From the NCBI RefSeq assembly GCF_030445035.2, contig NC_080680.1, positions 111,750,228 to 111,814,227 on the forward strand: a stretch of 64,000 nt of DNA. The letters run 5' to 3'. A program made the position numbers and the translations under genes. Positions 35,283 to 47,809 of this stretch are shown in pieces; position 1 is the first letter of the stretch; each line of letters starts with the position of its first letter. This DNA comes from Dasypus novemcinctus (Eukaryota; Chordata; Mammalia; Cingulata; Dasypodidae). The notes beneath the pieces were generated by a model. The model worked only from the letters and a program-made list of their open reading frames with translations, was not told the DNA's origin and made no database searches.

Positions 35283-35808
35283 TGTAGCAGTTTGGCATTG
35301 TATGTGAATTCCAAAAATAGTTATTGGGTTATGTTTGTAAACTGGTCTGTCAGAGGTGTCACTTTTAATTGATTAAATTATGATAAGACTTGGATCGGGC
35401 CATGTCAGTAGGGCATAGGACTCACCGAGAAGAAACATAGCAAAGGACAGAGTTGGGAGTTTTGAGCTGGAGCCCGAGAAGTGAACACATAATAGAAGAA
35501 CACAGAGGAATAATGACAGCTCCTTAGACATGGCAGAAACCATGCAGAGAGAGACAGAGCTGTTCGCTTGATAGTGTACAGCTGACCTTGTGGAGAGAAC
35601 ACAGCAGCTGAGCCCAGAGAGAAATGAGCAAGAGAAGAACCCAAAAGCCTGAACTCTTGGTAGACATCAGCAGTCATCTTGCCCCAACACGTGGCAACAG
35701 ACTTTGCTTTATGGCCTCGTAACTGTAAGCTTCTACCCCAAATACCCTTTTAAAAAGCCAACAGATTTCTAGTATTTTGCATCAGTGCCCCTTTGGCTGA
35801 CTAAGACA
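35283..35808 (+). mobile_element. Solo LTR with exact 5-bp target duplication
   Basis: Starts tgtagcagtttggcatt and ends tttggctgactaagaca. It is flanked by ctgtg at 35278-35282 and 35809-35813. Inserted in the sense direction 48 bp downstream of the FRRS1L exon 3 donor. Same family as 7572-8085 (reversed) and 27712-28661. Confidence 0.85.
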
Positions 35809-36029
35809 CTGTGTCACTTTAGACTTTAGTTATAGGTATTTTTATGTTTCCCTAAGCTACCAAGCCACATTTAAATTTGAGAAACTGGTTTCTGGCATTG
35901 GATTTTCATTTTCAAAGCAAAGCAAATAAACTGATCAAAGCAATATGAGGATTGTGTTAGTTAAGGTTCTCTGATGGCAAATAAAAAAAAAAATTTCCAG
36001 CTAGCTTAAACTAAAAATGAAGGTTATCA

Positions 36030-36420
36030 GAAAGCAGGGTGTCTTGTGGCACCTGTATTCATCAGCTCTTTCCACAGTCTTGCTGTGAGAAAAGCCTCCA
36101 AACCCACGGGCCTTATAACAGGAAGCATTTATTTCCTGTGCCCAGGCTCGTGCATTGGCACAAGCCCATTTTAGGCGGGGCTCAGCTGGGCTTGACTCAA
36201 GTCCGTGGTTTAGATTCAGGTTTTCTCCGTGTACTCTCATCGTTCTGGAAGGCATATTCTCTTCATGGTCGAGGCAAAAGTTCAAGAGCCACACGAACAT
36301 ATTCCTAGCCCGCTCGCGTCACCACTGCTGACATCCCATTGCAAGTCACGCGGCCAAGCCCAGAATCGAGGGGGCAGAAGGGCACGCCCCCTCCTGAGAT
36401 TCCAGGAGAAGGTGTAGATG
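36030..36420 (+). repeat. Ancient repeat, family uncertain
   Basis: Phrases such as gggctcagctgggcttgac, cgttctggaaggcatattc and cattgcaagtcacgcggcc match an old, widely dispersed mammalian repeat. A related block lies at 37160-37520 (actgtgtaacaaactactcc, cacacatctggtcattggt). I cannot name the family reliably. Confidence 0.45.
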
Positions 36421-37159
36421 AATACTGCCACAGGGGAGTAAAGAACCGGGCCCAGCCGTTCCATCTCCCACATTGCTCATGGGCAAGAAAGCTGTCTGGA
36501 CCTCAGGAAGAACTGTGACCAGGAGCAGCAGGACATCAGAGCCCTGGCGGCTGCGCCTCTCGCTGTGCCTCTGCTTCACTCTTTCCTCTTCTCCTTTCTG
36601 GCCTCATCCTTTCCTACTTCACTGTGCCAGGGTTCTTCCCAAACAGCCAGGCTTTTGTCAGCCTCTGTCCCTTCACACAGGCTGCCGCTTCCCTCCCCTT
36701 CTCTTCCCTGGCCTTTCCGGGTGGCTCGGGTGAGAGAGGAGGGAGACCTGGACTCAGGTGAGAGCAATGGTGGTGGTGAGAAGCCATCAGAGTTTGGTTA
36801 TGTTCTGAAGGTACAGCTGGCAGGATTTGCTGGCAGATTGGTTGTGGGTTGGGAGGGAAAGAGAAGAAGCAAGCATGACTTCTGAAGTTTTGGCCTCAGC
36901 CACATGAAGGATGGAGTTGCCATTAACTGAGCTTGTGGACGAGAGGGAGGGGACTGTTAGGGGAAGAAGATGAAGGATTTGGCCTTTGGTCGTGTTAAGT
37001 GTGAGTTGCGTTTTGATATCCATGAAATGAGGCAGGGCATCAAGGGAGAGGTCTGGCTGCAAATGCAGCATATGAAGAGTAACGTGCAACTTAACGCTCC
37101 TTCACTGGATGGCATCAAAGGTTTGAAGACCTGAAAATTTTTCTGAGGATTGTTGGATT

Positions 37160-37520
37160 TATGTTCGATGATCTGTGACTGTGTAACAAACTACTCCAGA
37201 ACGTGGTGGCTGCAAACAGTGACGACGATGTTTATTTTGCTCATGACCCTGCAATGTGGGGAGGGCCAGCTTGTCTCTGATCCGCTCGGTATCAGGTGGT
37301 GCTTTTGAAGGCCTGACAGCTGGGAGCTGGAGTCATCTGGAGGTTCGCTCACTCACACATCTGGTCATTGGTGCTGGCCCAGCGTTGGCCTGGACCACAG
37401 CCAGGGCTGTGACTGGAAGCCTGTACATGGCCCTTCCAAGGAGATATTTGGCTTCTGCACACAATGAAGTGAGGGTGAGCATCCCAAGAGGACCAGGTGG
37501 AAGGTGTATTGCCTTTACTT
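37160..37520 (+). repeat. Ancient repeat, family uncertain
   Basis: Begins with gtgactgtgtaacaaactac and goes on with ttattttgctcatgaccctg and ttggtgctggcccagcg, wording seen in a common old mammalian repeat. No protein-coding signal. Confidence 0.45.
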
Positions 37521-37764
37521 TTTAAACTTTTCAGTGGAAACTTTTAAAACAATTGTGGCAATAGATATATAACAAATATGTTGCCATTTAACCATTTTTT
37601 TTGCTGTATAATTTAGTGGCGTTAATTACATTGACAATGTTGTGTAACCATTACCACCATCTATTTCCAAAAGTTCCTGTCACCCCAAACAGAAACTCTG
37701 AATCCATTAAGCAATAACTCTCCATTCTGCCCAACCTGCAACCTGTTACCTCTAATCTACTTTC
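37521..37764 (-). mobile_element. L1 3' piece, reverse; interrupted by a composite element
   Basis: Reverse-strand L1 wording (caatgttgtgtaaccattacc, ctctgaatccattaagcaat) ends at ctaatctactttc. The L1 text resumes after the insertion at 38490 with the same 13 bases and then tatctccatggatttac, showing that one L1 was split. Confidence 0.75.
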
Positions 37765-38489
37765 CTTTTCTCCTCCCTCCCTCCATTGTCTGCTCTCTAT
37801 CCATTCACTGTGTGTTCTTCTGTGTCTGCTTGTATTCTCATTAGGCGGCTCCAGGAACTGATCCTGGGACCTTCCCGGGTAGGGGAGAGGTGATCATTCT
37901 CTTGTGCCACCTCGGCTCCCTGGTTTGCTAAGTCTCTTATTGTGTCTCCTCTGTTTTGTTTTGTTTTTTTTTTAATTTTTAAAAAATATTTTAATTTTTT
38001 CTTTTTTTCCCTTTTTCAGTGCATTTTTTATTGTCTTTATTTTTTAGATACATACATCACACAAAATGTTACATTAAAAAAATATAAGAGGTTCTCATAT
38101 ACCCCACACTCCACCCCACCCCACTCCTCCCACATCAACAACTTCTTTCATCACTGTGAAACATTCATTGCATTTGGCAAATACATTTTGGAGCACTGCT
38201 GCACTGCATGGATTATAGTTTACACTGTAGTTTACACTCTCCCCCAGTCCATTCAGTGGGTTATGGCCTCTTTGTTGCATCATCTTGCTGTGTCAGCTCT
38301 CCTCGTTCGCCTGCACTCCTGTGCAGGGTGGCACTCCTGCTCAGGGCGGCACTCCACGTGGGTCAGCCCTCTGCGTGGGCCAGGTTGCTGTGCAGGCCAC
38401 CTTGCCTTCAGCAGGAGTCCCTGGATATCGAACCTTGGACCTCCTATATGGTAGACAGGAGCCCAATTGCTTGAGTCATATCCACTGCC
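37765..38489 (-). mobile_element. Composite element: SINE carrying a nested LINE 3' end
   Basis: Both edges are marked by the 13-bp repeat ctaatctactttc (37752-37764 and 38490-38502). Read on the minus strand, it begins like the SINE at 47810-48242 (tRNA-like head, ggttcgatatccaggg). It runs into gatgatgcaacaaagagg, then has a LINE 3' end (cataacccactgaatgg to gtaacattttgtgtgat, about 38046-38280) and an A-rich stretch. It then resumes the SINE body (gagccgaggtggcac, cctaatgagaatac) down to 37765. The LINE end is therefore a later nested insertion. Confidence 0.8.
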
Positions 38490-38692
38490 CTAATCTACTT
38501 TCTATCTCCATGGATTTACACATTTTTTTCAAAATTCAATGCAGAGAAAAAACATTTAAGGTTATTTTGGGAGGTAGGATTTCAGGTTACAGAGGTAATG
38601 GCTTGTATGTTTCTGGGTGTCATTTCTTTCTCCCAGAAAAATTTGCAAAAGACGGACATTTGACTTTTTTCTTTATTCATTTTTCCTTTTAG

Positions 38693-38939
38693 GGTGGTGA
38701 TGATGTCATGGCCTGTGTCCATGATGACAATGGCAGGGTCCGCATACAGCACTTCTATAATGTGGGCCAGTGGGCCAAGGAGATTCAGAGAAACCCTGCC
38801 AGAGATGAAGAAGGAGTCTTTGAGAACAACCGCGTCACCTGCAGATTTAAACGCCCTGTGAATGTTCCTAGAGATGAGACAATTGTTGATCTGCATTTGA
38901 GCTGGTATTATCTGTTTGCTTGGGGTCCAGCCATTCAGG
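38693..38939 (+). CDS. FRRS1L: FRRS1L coding exon 4 (DOMON domain, second part)
   Basis: Acceptor ttccttttag. Eighty-two codons read from [17 protein letters not shown] through [15 protein letters not shown] to LFAWGPAIQ, plus one base of glycine codon 237. Donor gtgagc. It completes the DOMON beta sandwich. The frame is free of stops and matches the remembered human protein nearly residue for residue. Confidence 0.97.
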
Positions 38940-41536
38940 GTGAGCTCACATTTTAGCATCTGGATTAAACACCAGGCACCACTGGGCCTTGTGTTCATTA
39001 TTTATTGTAGTCACACTGGGTGTGCAAGAGAGTGATACGCACTCCAGATGATATAAAAGAAATAGAAGATGTGATTTCTGCCTTTAGACGTTTATAATAG
39101 ACTTATGGAGACAAGTTACAAAGATATAAAACCAGAACACTCTGAAATAGTGTACGATGAATTATGTGCTTAATGAAACACTGTGTGTGTCTGCTATATG
39201 TGGGATATGGACTCTATATACTCCTCACTGCATCCTTGAGAGGTTTACGTATTTTTATCCTCTAAAAGGATTTAAACATTTGCCAAAGGCTATACCACCT
39301 AATTAGTGGAAGAACTAAGATTCAACCCTAGGTCTCTCTGACTGCAGAGCTCATGAGTATGCTTAACTCCTTAGCTGTAAATATAAAAGTACTGACCAGG
39401 AAAGGGCCTCCAGAGACTTCTCTAGAGATCAATGCCAATAATTTCACTTTATGACCATTCTCGTGGTCATACGTCCACCAAATTATCCTGTAATCTAGCC
39501 TATTACTCGTCAGATACTAATGTGTGCACGAATCGCCTGGATATCTTATAAAACACAGCTTCTAATTCAGTAGGTCTAGGGCAGGCGCCTGGGATTCTGC
39601 ATTTCTAACAACCTCCCAGATGAAGCTGGTCCATTGACATCCTCACTTTTGGTGGCAAGTCTCTTCCACATTTTCTCAACAGAGACTTGAGGATATCATG
39701 AGACCTTTCAGAGACTGCCCAAATCAAGTACCACTGCGATTTCAGCATTCCTCCTGGGTGATCAGCCTAATGACCCTAACAGGAAAGGAAGTCAGTTTGG
39801 TTTATCACCTGATCTGATCAAGATATATTTTTCCTTCAAATTGTTTCCTTTTACGAGCTAATTGGGTAAATATTTGGATGCCTCCAGATTTGTGAAGCCT
39901 TTCCTGGTTTCTGATTTCTCAGATTACCAATAGTGGATCTGCAATTATAGCTTCAAGTACTTTCAGTGCCCTGGGAAATAAATTATATCTTGGCCTGGAG
40001 AAAAGAACTCATTTACAGAGATGAATCTAAAGGTTTGGTTTTGCCCCTTGGTAATTGTATGATATGATATTTAGTCTGTTATCTAAATTCTGAACTTCAA
40101 TTTCTTCATTTCTAAAATGGGGGTCATAACAATACCAACTTCCTAAGATTTTTGTAAGGATTAAATGAAAACAAGTATTCAAAATTGCTTTACATCTCCT
40201 TACATATATGGCATCACAGTCTAAAATTCAAAACCCTTCCAAAATCGGATCCAAAAAAGCTTTACCTGATAAGCTTTCTCAGGACTCCTGTTTTCCTGTC
40301 TAAATGCAAACAGGTACGTTTCTACCCCATATATAGGCTTGCGCTTTTCCTATTTCTTGAATGCTCTAGTTACACATCTCTGTGGAGCAAATCCTACCTG
40401 TTCCTTTAAGGTCTCTTAAAGGGGCTAACCTTTGAGCTAAGGCTTGAGAGCCATGTGGGATTAAATTTCCCTTGAGAAAGGCACAAACTGAACTTGCATG
40501 AGTAAGTTTAGGAGGCACCGAGTAGGTGAGCAAAGAAATGAGTAGGTCAGGAGGTAGAAGAGATGGATGGGGCCTGTTGAGAGAAAAGTCCTGAGGCCAA
40601 CCTGAGGGATTTGGTTTGCACTAACAGGGACCAGCATGAAAATTGGAGCAGGGACTTGATATGTCAAGATCGATGGGGTTTCCGTAGCAGGTAGTACCTT
40701 AAAAATCCTGAATCTGCGCTCTCTTTCCAAGGAGACCTTTACAGTGGATTTAAAGGCTTAATCTCCTTAACCCAAGTTGCATTTGGATTATTTATGGGGA
40801 TCAGGCACTTCTAAGTAACTTCAGTTTATCAAGCATTCCTTACACACAGCTTTTCCCTCTTTCGGCTTCTAACCAGGCAAAAAAAAAAAAAAAAAAAGCT
40901 TTTCATCCAAAGATTTATTTGATATATTAATCCTTTAATCCTCCTCCTTTCTGTACCATCCCCGCCCCACTCTGCCAGAAGGAAACAGACATAGGCACAC
41001 ACAACACACTAATCCCCTCTGGTCAGCCTGGGTGGGCTTCCTCTTTATTGTCCCGCAGACAATGAGAAAGGGCTTCCATGTGTAAGGGGGATTTTAGTGT
41101 GGTCAGGAATTGATGATGACCATGTGTAAAAAATATACCTGGGGAGAAAAATAGTAGCTCTTCTTGTTTGAGATCAAAATAATACTTTCTCCATTTGTAC
41201 TAAGATGATAAAACTCATTAGACATGTTCGAAGGAGATATTCCTACAATACTGGCCAAGTAGCAGCTGGAAAACTGGGGATGCCTTGTTCTGACGGGAGG
41301 CAGTGCGGATTAATGATAAACCAGTCTTTTGGACAAATGTAGCTAATTTCTTTGTTCTTTTTATTTCATATACAATTAGAATTTTGATAATAACTCTTTA
41401 CCTGATGCCAGACCTTTATAATCACTGCTTAGGTACTCAACACTTAAAGACTTTTGTTTTGCTCTTGTTTGCAAAGATCATTTTACATCTATAATATTTT
41501 TCAATTGCCCCATCCCCTTTTCTTTCTTTCTTCAAG
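38940..41536 (+). other. FRRS1L: FRRS1L intron 4
   Basis: A 2.6-kb intron with acceptor ctttcttcaag. A MIR relic is visible at about 39170-39370 (gccaaaggctataccacc, attagtggaagaactaag). A poly-A run lies near 40878-40897. Otherwise nothing is recognised. Confidence 0.85.
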
Positions 41537-41709
41537 GTTCTATCACTCGGCATGATATAGACTCACCACCGGCTTCAGAGCGTGTTGTCAGTATTTACAA
41601 GTATGAAGACATTTTTATGCCATCTGCTGCCTATCAGACCTTCTCCTCTCCATTTTGTTTGCTTCTCATTGTTGCTCTGACCTTCTACTTACTTATGGGG
41701 ACCCCGTAA
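41537..41709 (+). CDS. FRRS1L: FRRS1L coding exon 5, C-terminal membrane tail and stop
   Basis: Acceptor tctttcttcaag. GT completes glycine codon 237, then 56 codons run from [16 protein letters not shown] through [15 protein letters not shown] to a hydrophobic tail [18 protein letters not shown] and a TAA stop. The tail (about residues 274-290) sits at the extreme C terminus and fits a single membrane anchor in the ER with the DOMON domain on the luminal side. No ER-retrieval KDEL or KKXX is visible. Confidence 0.97.
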
Positions 41710-43639
41710 CCACAGCTGCAAAGCCAACAGATTAAATGAATTGGAAAGTCTCTAGGATAAATATATTTTTAAAGAAAGTTCAGTATAATTTTGGTTTCCC
41801 TGCTTTTTTTTTTTTAAAGAGCAACTACTGTGATTTTGTCTCTTTTGGAAGAAAGAGCAAGCTTCTTTTCTAGTCAAAGAGGATTGTTTAATAATGACCC
41901 TGTACTTTGCGAAGGTACTTGAAACTTTTCAAAGCACTTTCAATTTTGTTTTTTTATTCGAGCTTCACAACATCTCTGAGTTGGCTTGATGAAAATGATT
42001 ACTGCCATTTTACTGAGTGGGATTTGAGACCCAGAAAGGCTGCCTTTTTATCCCCCACATACCAGGTAGCCTGGGCCACTTGGCCAAATAACACATAACA
42101 AGGCAGAGAATGAGCTAGGCATAGAAATCATGTCTCCAAACAACCTTTGCTTTTTCTCCTATAGCACACAACAGTGACTTTGTATACTAGAGAGAACTTT
42201 GGTTACTAGTTCACAGTCAGCCTTTTAAGGAGGAGAACTTTCACATTTTATGAAGCATAAGGCTTTTTGATATTTATATGGCTGATGGAGAGAATGGGGG
42301 CGATTACAGTGATATGAAAATGGTTTATATATTTTTGAAATTTCTTCTCAGTGAGTAGCTGGGAGAAAACATTTTTAAAGATGCTTGGAAAGGTTAGAAA
42401 TGGAACTGTGAATGTTCCTGAATATGTAAAATTATGTTAATGATAAAAATATGAGAATTCTTAATAGTTAGAATTTGGACCTTTCTACCACTGTTTCATA
42501 AACTACAGTATTCATTCACCTGTGGTTACACTAATTCTGTTATCAAAGTAAGAATACACTGAGTTTGATTAGACATGCATTATAACAGACAAATCATCTT
42601 AAAATTTGAGGCATTTTAATAATCAACATTCTTAGAGATTATTAGAGATTTTGGGTGGAAACTTTTTCAGATGAGTTGCTTCTTTTAAATTAGAAAATGG
42701 GAAGGTGGCCAGTAAACTGAATTCACCTCGAGTATCCATTCAGAATGTTCAGACTTGTGAATTGGACTGGCAGCCAGCATAATTTTTTGACAGTACTTAT
42801 GAAAAGAACCCAAAGGTTCTTTTGTTCCGAATGTCTTTCCTGACAGCCCCTTTAGAAGGGAAGAGTCTGAGTGTAAGTTATGCTGCCGTGTTTCCATTGT
42901 AGAGGCCTTAGCATCCTCTGGCTTTCCCCCGCTACTTAAAGCTGGTTCCACATTTTTTATTTTTGTGATTAAACAACACTGGAGATGGATTTCTAAATCA
43001 GTCCTTGGGCTTTGCGGTAGAGTTGAGAGCCTGCCTGTGGGGCGAGCTTTCAAAGTCTTCTGGAAATGGACAAAAATAAGGAAAACATTGCTGTTCTGTG
43101 ATACTGCAGTTTACCAAGCACTTTCTCTGGATGCGGGAGGAGCCTTTCTGCAGATGGGAAGAGATTAAATGACATCACTGGAACTGGGTAGCATTCAAGC
43201 TCAAGTCCTCTGACTTTGCTCATGGTGCCACCTGACTACCCCTTAACTACACCCTCCAGTCGTAGCTGAGGATGGCCCAAGTATCCCCTTCTCAGCCGTA
43301 CGGATTGTTTATAGTGATGATAGTGAGTCTGCAGGCATCCGCTCTGTAAATAAAAAAGCAAGTATTTTTATATTACGTTCTCGAATATGTATAATATTTC
43401 AGCTATAAATAGGTTAAAACTAAAGAGAGACTTCTAGCTAGTCTCTGTAGCAGGCAGGGAAAGAATAAGCAAATGGATTTTCCTTCCGCTTACTTTTCAA
43501 ATCAACAAGCTAATGATTTCGCTAACTGTTTCTACTTTGATTGCCAGTCATTTTTGCATATCCGTGCTTGGAACTTTCAATGACTTGTCATTGCCATTAG
43601 GGTCAAGTGTAAACCAAGTTCATTACCTTTAGTAACACG

Positions 43640-44025
43640 TCTTGCTACACCTCCTCACCTGCTGTGCCCCAGCCAGACTGAACTGCTCCCAGGTCTTCAG
43701 ACATGCTTCCTCATCTGTCATGGAGTTCTTTCTGCCCAGATGTTCTCTGCCTCTGTACTTGACAGATTCCTCCTCATCTTTCAGGTCACAGCTTAACTAT
43801 TCCTTCCCCCCTCCCCTAGACTAGGGCAGGTTTAGGCTCCTGCTGAATGCTTGCACAGCATCCTAGGCTTCCTCATTACCATACTCATCAGACTTTACTG
43901 TAATTACTGGTTAGTCCTCCTGGCTAACTCCCTGACGCAGGGGCCATTTCTCTTTACTCACCATTGTAGCAGTCACTGCTCCATAATGGGGACTCAGCAA
44001 ATATTTGTTGAATGAATAAATAAAT
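43640..44025 (+). repeat. L2 LINE 3' end
   Basis: Phrases cccagatgttctctgcctct, aggtcacagcttaactattc and agcaaatatttgttgaatga followed by ATAAATAAA fit the 3' end of LINE2. Old, within the likely FRRS1L 3'UTR. Confidence 0.65.
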
Positions 44026-44439
44026 TCACACGGCAAGTTTGATTCACAAAGTTATATTCCATATGCATTGCCAGGGTGACCAACATTTTTATATTTTTCA
44101 CATGTGATCAAACCATGGCCCATTCATTTAACGAACACTAAACTTTCCTTTTTGAAATATAAATAGAAAGATCATTGGTAACAGTGGCATTTTGCTCTGC
44201 ATTTGACATTTTCAATGATAACCAAGGTTCAGAAATAAGACTTTGAAGACTAGGGATGCTAAACAGCATTTGATCGTCATCTCAGAGAACCATCAGTTTA
44301 TAGACACATGGAAGTAAAAACTCTGTAGACTTTAATTTCATTCATTCTTACCTGATATAAGAGAATTAACTTTTATTTCTTCAGTCTTATCTAACTGTGA
44401 TACCCAATCTGTTCTTTCTTTTAAAATGCCTGAATAGAA

Positions 44440-44600
44440 TAATAATAATAATGTTAGCTAAAATGTATTTAGTGCTGTTTTAAGCACTTTACATGGGTTA
44501 ATGCATTTAATCCTCACAACAACCATAGGAAGTAGAATCTATTATTAATCTGATTTTACAGATGAAGAAACTGAGGCTAGTCATTTGGTATAAATTACCA
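44440..44600 (+). repeat. MIR element
   Basis: Contains taagcactttacatgggtt, atttaatcctcacaacaacc and ttttacagatgaagaaactg, a clear + strand MIR core. Confidence 0.75.
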
Positions 44601-45249
44601 GGGCTGGCAGGGACTTTAGAGATGGTTTTATCCAAAGCATTTATTGTACAAAGGCATAGAAAGGTGATCTGATTTGCCTATATCCATATGCCCGCCTCAC
44701 ATTCATTAAAACTCTTATTTTCCCATTAAAAGAAGACCCCTCCACTATTCACACTCAACATAGTTAGTTGCTTTTTCCCCCCTTTAGTAATTTGCCATGA
44801 ACAGGGGGGCTTTTTATATTAATTTTTGTGCAGGGTGAGTGGGTGGGCAGTGAATTTTACTTTGCATCAACTTTCTGCTCTGCATTTTAATTATTTTACC
44901 ACTCATTTTAGTGCCTTTACTAGGGTTTTTTCTTTTTAATAATACACAGATCGGACAAGACTGGGAGAATATATTCATCCTAGCTAATTTTTAAAAGTGA
45001 CTTGCCTCTAAGCCAGACCTTCTGACGTGAAACCCAGTGCTCCTTTCATTGCCCCACTGTAGTCTCTAAGATGAATTTGTAAACATGATTTCAGACACAA
45101 TGCAGGGGCCAAACTAAATTATCTTAGTTTAGAGAACTTGGGGAGGATTGATGGATTTTACTACTTGTTCTGTAACAGGCTTACTGTCTATATTCAGGAT
45201 TTTGTGCTTAAGAGCTATTTCCACTGAGGTGTGTGCCATTCTTAGCTCT

Positions 45250-45560
45250 AGGCTAGGGTTCAGCAAATATTTTCTGTAAAGGGGCCAGGTAGCAAATATT
45301 TTAAGCTTTGCAGTATCCGCTTCATCTGTTCAACTCTGCCATAGACCATACATAAGGGAATGATCATGGCTATGTTTCAGTAAACCTTATTGACACTAAT
45401 ATTTGAATTTCCTATCATTTTCACGTGTCACAAAATATTCTTTTGATTTTTCTTTTAACTATTAAAAATGTAAAAACCATTCTTAGCATCTGGGCCACAC
45501 AAAAATAAAACTGCAGGCTGAATTTGGCCCATGGACCATAGTTTGTCAGCCTCTGTGCCT
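45250..45560. mobile_element. Ancient DNA-transposon fossil (MER-like)
   Basis: Begins tagggttcagcaaatattttc with ctgtaaaggggccaggtag, and ends atttggcccatggaccatag then tttgtcagcctctg. The ends are partly inverted-complementary (gggttcagcaaa versus tttgtcagcctc), as in a non-autonomous DNA transposon. Exact family not named. Confidence 0.55.
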
Positions 45561-45649
45561 GGCTAGGGGACATACCAGCGTGCCAGTGATCACCTGTTGA
45601 GTGGATTGTCAATAATTTATTACAGGTTAATTGTAAAAATGTCAAAGTT

Positions 45650-45765
45650 AGTGAATAATTTAAAAATTTTTTATTGTGGTAACATCTTCAACATAAAATT
45701 CCCTATTTTAACCATTTCAAGTATATAATTCAGTGGTATTTATTACATTCACACTGTGAGTAATT
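45650..45765 (-). mobile_element. L1 3' fragment, reverse
   Basis: Reverse-strand text: tttattgtggtaacatcttc, ctattttaaccatttcaag and attcagtggtatttattac. Confidence 0.6.
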
Positions 45766-46216
45766 TGTTTTTAAAGTAAGTCATAGTCGATTGATTTTCT
45801 GTTATCTTGATAATGACATTCCCATATACTATTCTAATAGATTTTTTGGAGTTAATAGGAAAGGGGGCAGTGAAGTGGTTAAGCAGTGGTCCTATTTTAC
45901 CTGCATTGCAGCAGTAATGACTGCCTGTTTCTGTTGAATTGTTGTTCATAGTGGGGATTATGATGTTTCAGAGCAATTTATTTCCCAGTAGAAATTTAAA
46001 AAAAAATTTTTTTTATCAAGATCTGCTATACCCACAGGAGTGTTTTATGCGTGTGACTATGGCTACTACTTGTATATCATAGTTGAAAATGTTTGAGAAC
46101 CACTGGACTGGGCCAAATGTTGAGATACGTATACTTTGTTGTATATAGGTACGTTGTATATCTTTGTTTTCTAAGCAGAATTGGTTGTGTTGGGTGGACA
46201 GTCTGGCTGTTGTCTC

Positions 46217-46240
46217 TGTGTGTGTGTGTGTGTGTATGTG
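46217..46240 (+). repeat. (TG)n microsatellite
   Basis: A run of about nine TG units followed by tatgtgtatc, in the likely FRRS1L 3'UTR. Confidence 0.9.
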
Positions 46241-47476
46241 TATCATATGTATATACGTGATAGGGTGTGTGTTTACACATAAATGCCTATAGATACACAC
46301 ACTACGACCACTTGAAGATCTTTATGAGGGTTATTTCTGTTTCTGATCTCGCAAAAACTTTAAAACCCAAGAGAAAACACATAGCTTGTACACAGACAAA
46401 ACTGCCCTTGAGTTTATAGTAATTTAGTTTGTAGAATGGACTCCTGGATCCTTTATTAAGTAATCCTTGCTTCTTCTATTTCACATTATATGCATTGTTA
46501 AGAATGTATACAGTATCACTGTTGAGTTTGACTTTTCTATGCTATTACTTAAGAAACCAAGTCTAGTGCTAGCTGGGTAATTGGCATGTGGATGCATCCT
46601 ATACAAGTTTCATATTTAATTAGCTTCCTTATTCCTATGTCAGTTATTCAGTTTCAAGTTGGACTTCTTTGTTTTTATATTTAATAGAAAACTTGAGTAT
46701 AATTCTTTTTCAGAAAAAAATAGTGGCTGTTCTTATGTGATTTTAAGTATGACTGGGGACTGGAAAATTAAGGGAATCATCAAACTAGTTCAGATTTTTT
46801 TTTTTTTTTTTGCTTAAAAGAAACTAATGCTTGTTTAAGGTTTTCAGTTTTCTCCCTGAATATTTGCTATTAGGTGGATAGCCGTTCAGTCAGATTTTCC
46901 TGGAGAGTAAGTGATTCTCTAGGGTTACCAGGTGCTGCAATGGTTTGGCATTTGCCCAGGTCACTAGAAGAGTTCCTATTTCACCACGTAAAATGCCCTG
47001 GCCACCTGGAAGATCAAACCCAGCTTCTCCAGTTGCCTTATCCCCACAACGCTGATATGCTGGAACAATCTGGCTCCAGGAATATTAATATACTTTTTTG
47101 AAACTGTCTATAAAATACTATTTTGTAAAAACTATGCCTTTAAATAGACATTGATGGGTTATATTTGTTTTATAATAATTGTGCACCCAATGTTCAACTG
47201 TGATTGATTTTGAGATTTATGTATATTTGTAAGCCTGTTCTATGTGAATTTTTATTCTAAGATGTGTGGTACATTATTGATAAAGATATGGATTTCTATT
47301 TACATAAAGTAATTGTAGCAATATTCCTACATGGTACCTAAATGATTGTTCTGTCCAGTTGCCACCATAAATACTTTTATGTTTAGAGGATTAAGTTACA
47401 GCCAGAATATATTAACTGGAATTAAATTTTAGTATATAAATTTTCAATATGGTTTAAAATTCTTCCTGTTGATGTA

Positions 47477-47482
47477 ATTAAA
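47477..47482 (+). terminator. FRRS1L: Candidate poly(A) signal of FRRS1L
   Basis: ATTAAA, followed at 20-45 bases by a GU-rich stretch (ttgctttgctcttgtgc), a good downstream element. It is the last well-formed signal before the LTR at 47749. A later AATAAA near 47683 is the alternative. Confidence 0.45.
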
Positions 47483-47809
47483 GTAAGTTTATGATTCCAT
47501 ATTGCTTTGCTCTTGTGCATTTTTGGATTTCTCCTTGTTTGTTTTCACTCCTTTCATTAGCAAAATCTCCCTTACTTTTCCCTGAATTTATAGACATTGG
47601 AGAAGATGAGATCCTGTCTTGTGTACCAACAAGGAATCATATTGCAGTAGTCTGGCAAAGATCCTTGTAGAGAAACAATTTGCAAAATAAATCAAGTAGT
47701 AAATGGAGTGCTAAAATCCCATGTCAAGTATATCAGTTGGTTAATGGCTCTTTTAGTTTCCTAGACTACTAAAGCAAATACCATAAAATGGATCAGGTTA
47801 AACAATGGG

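Larger units (their letters stand above)
35235..38692 (+). other. FRRS1L: FRRS1L intron 3
   Basis: A 3.5-kb intron, acceptor cttttag. It carries a solo LTR 48 bp past the donor, ancient repeats of uncertain family at about 36030-36420 and 37160-37520, a reversed L1 piece, and a composite nested element at 37765-38489. Open frames at 36,000-36,900 lie in or next to repeat DNA and show no domain. Confidence 0.85.
41710..47500 (+). other. FRRS1L: Probable FRRS1L 3'UTR
   Basis: A long region after the stop, with no other gene. I read it as a 5.8-kb 3'UTR ending near the ATTAAA at 47477. It contains an L2 3' end, a MIR, a DNA-transposon fossil, an L1 piece and a GT tract. A UGUAAAUA Pumilio-type motif lies at about 43345. 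The end is inferred; cDNA would decide it. Confidence 0.5.

Noticed and set aside
36001-36900. Several 60-106 codon frames in FRRS1L intron 3
   Set aside because: They fall in or next to an old repeat and carry no motif or splice support.
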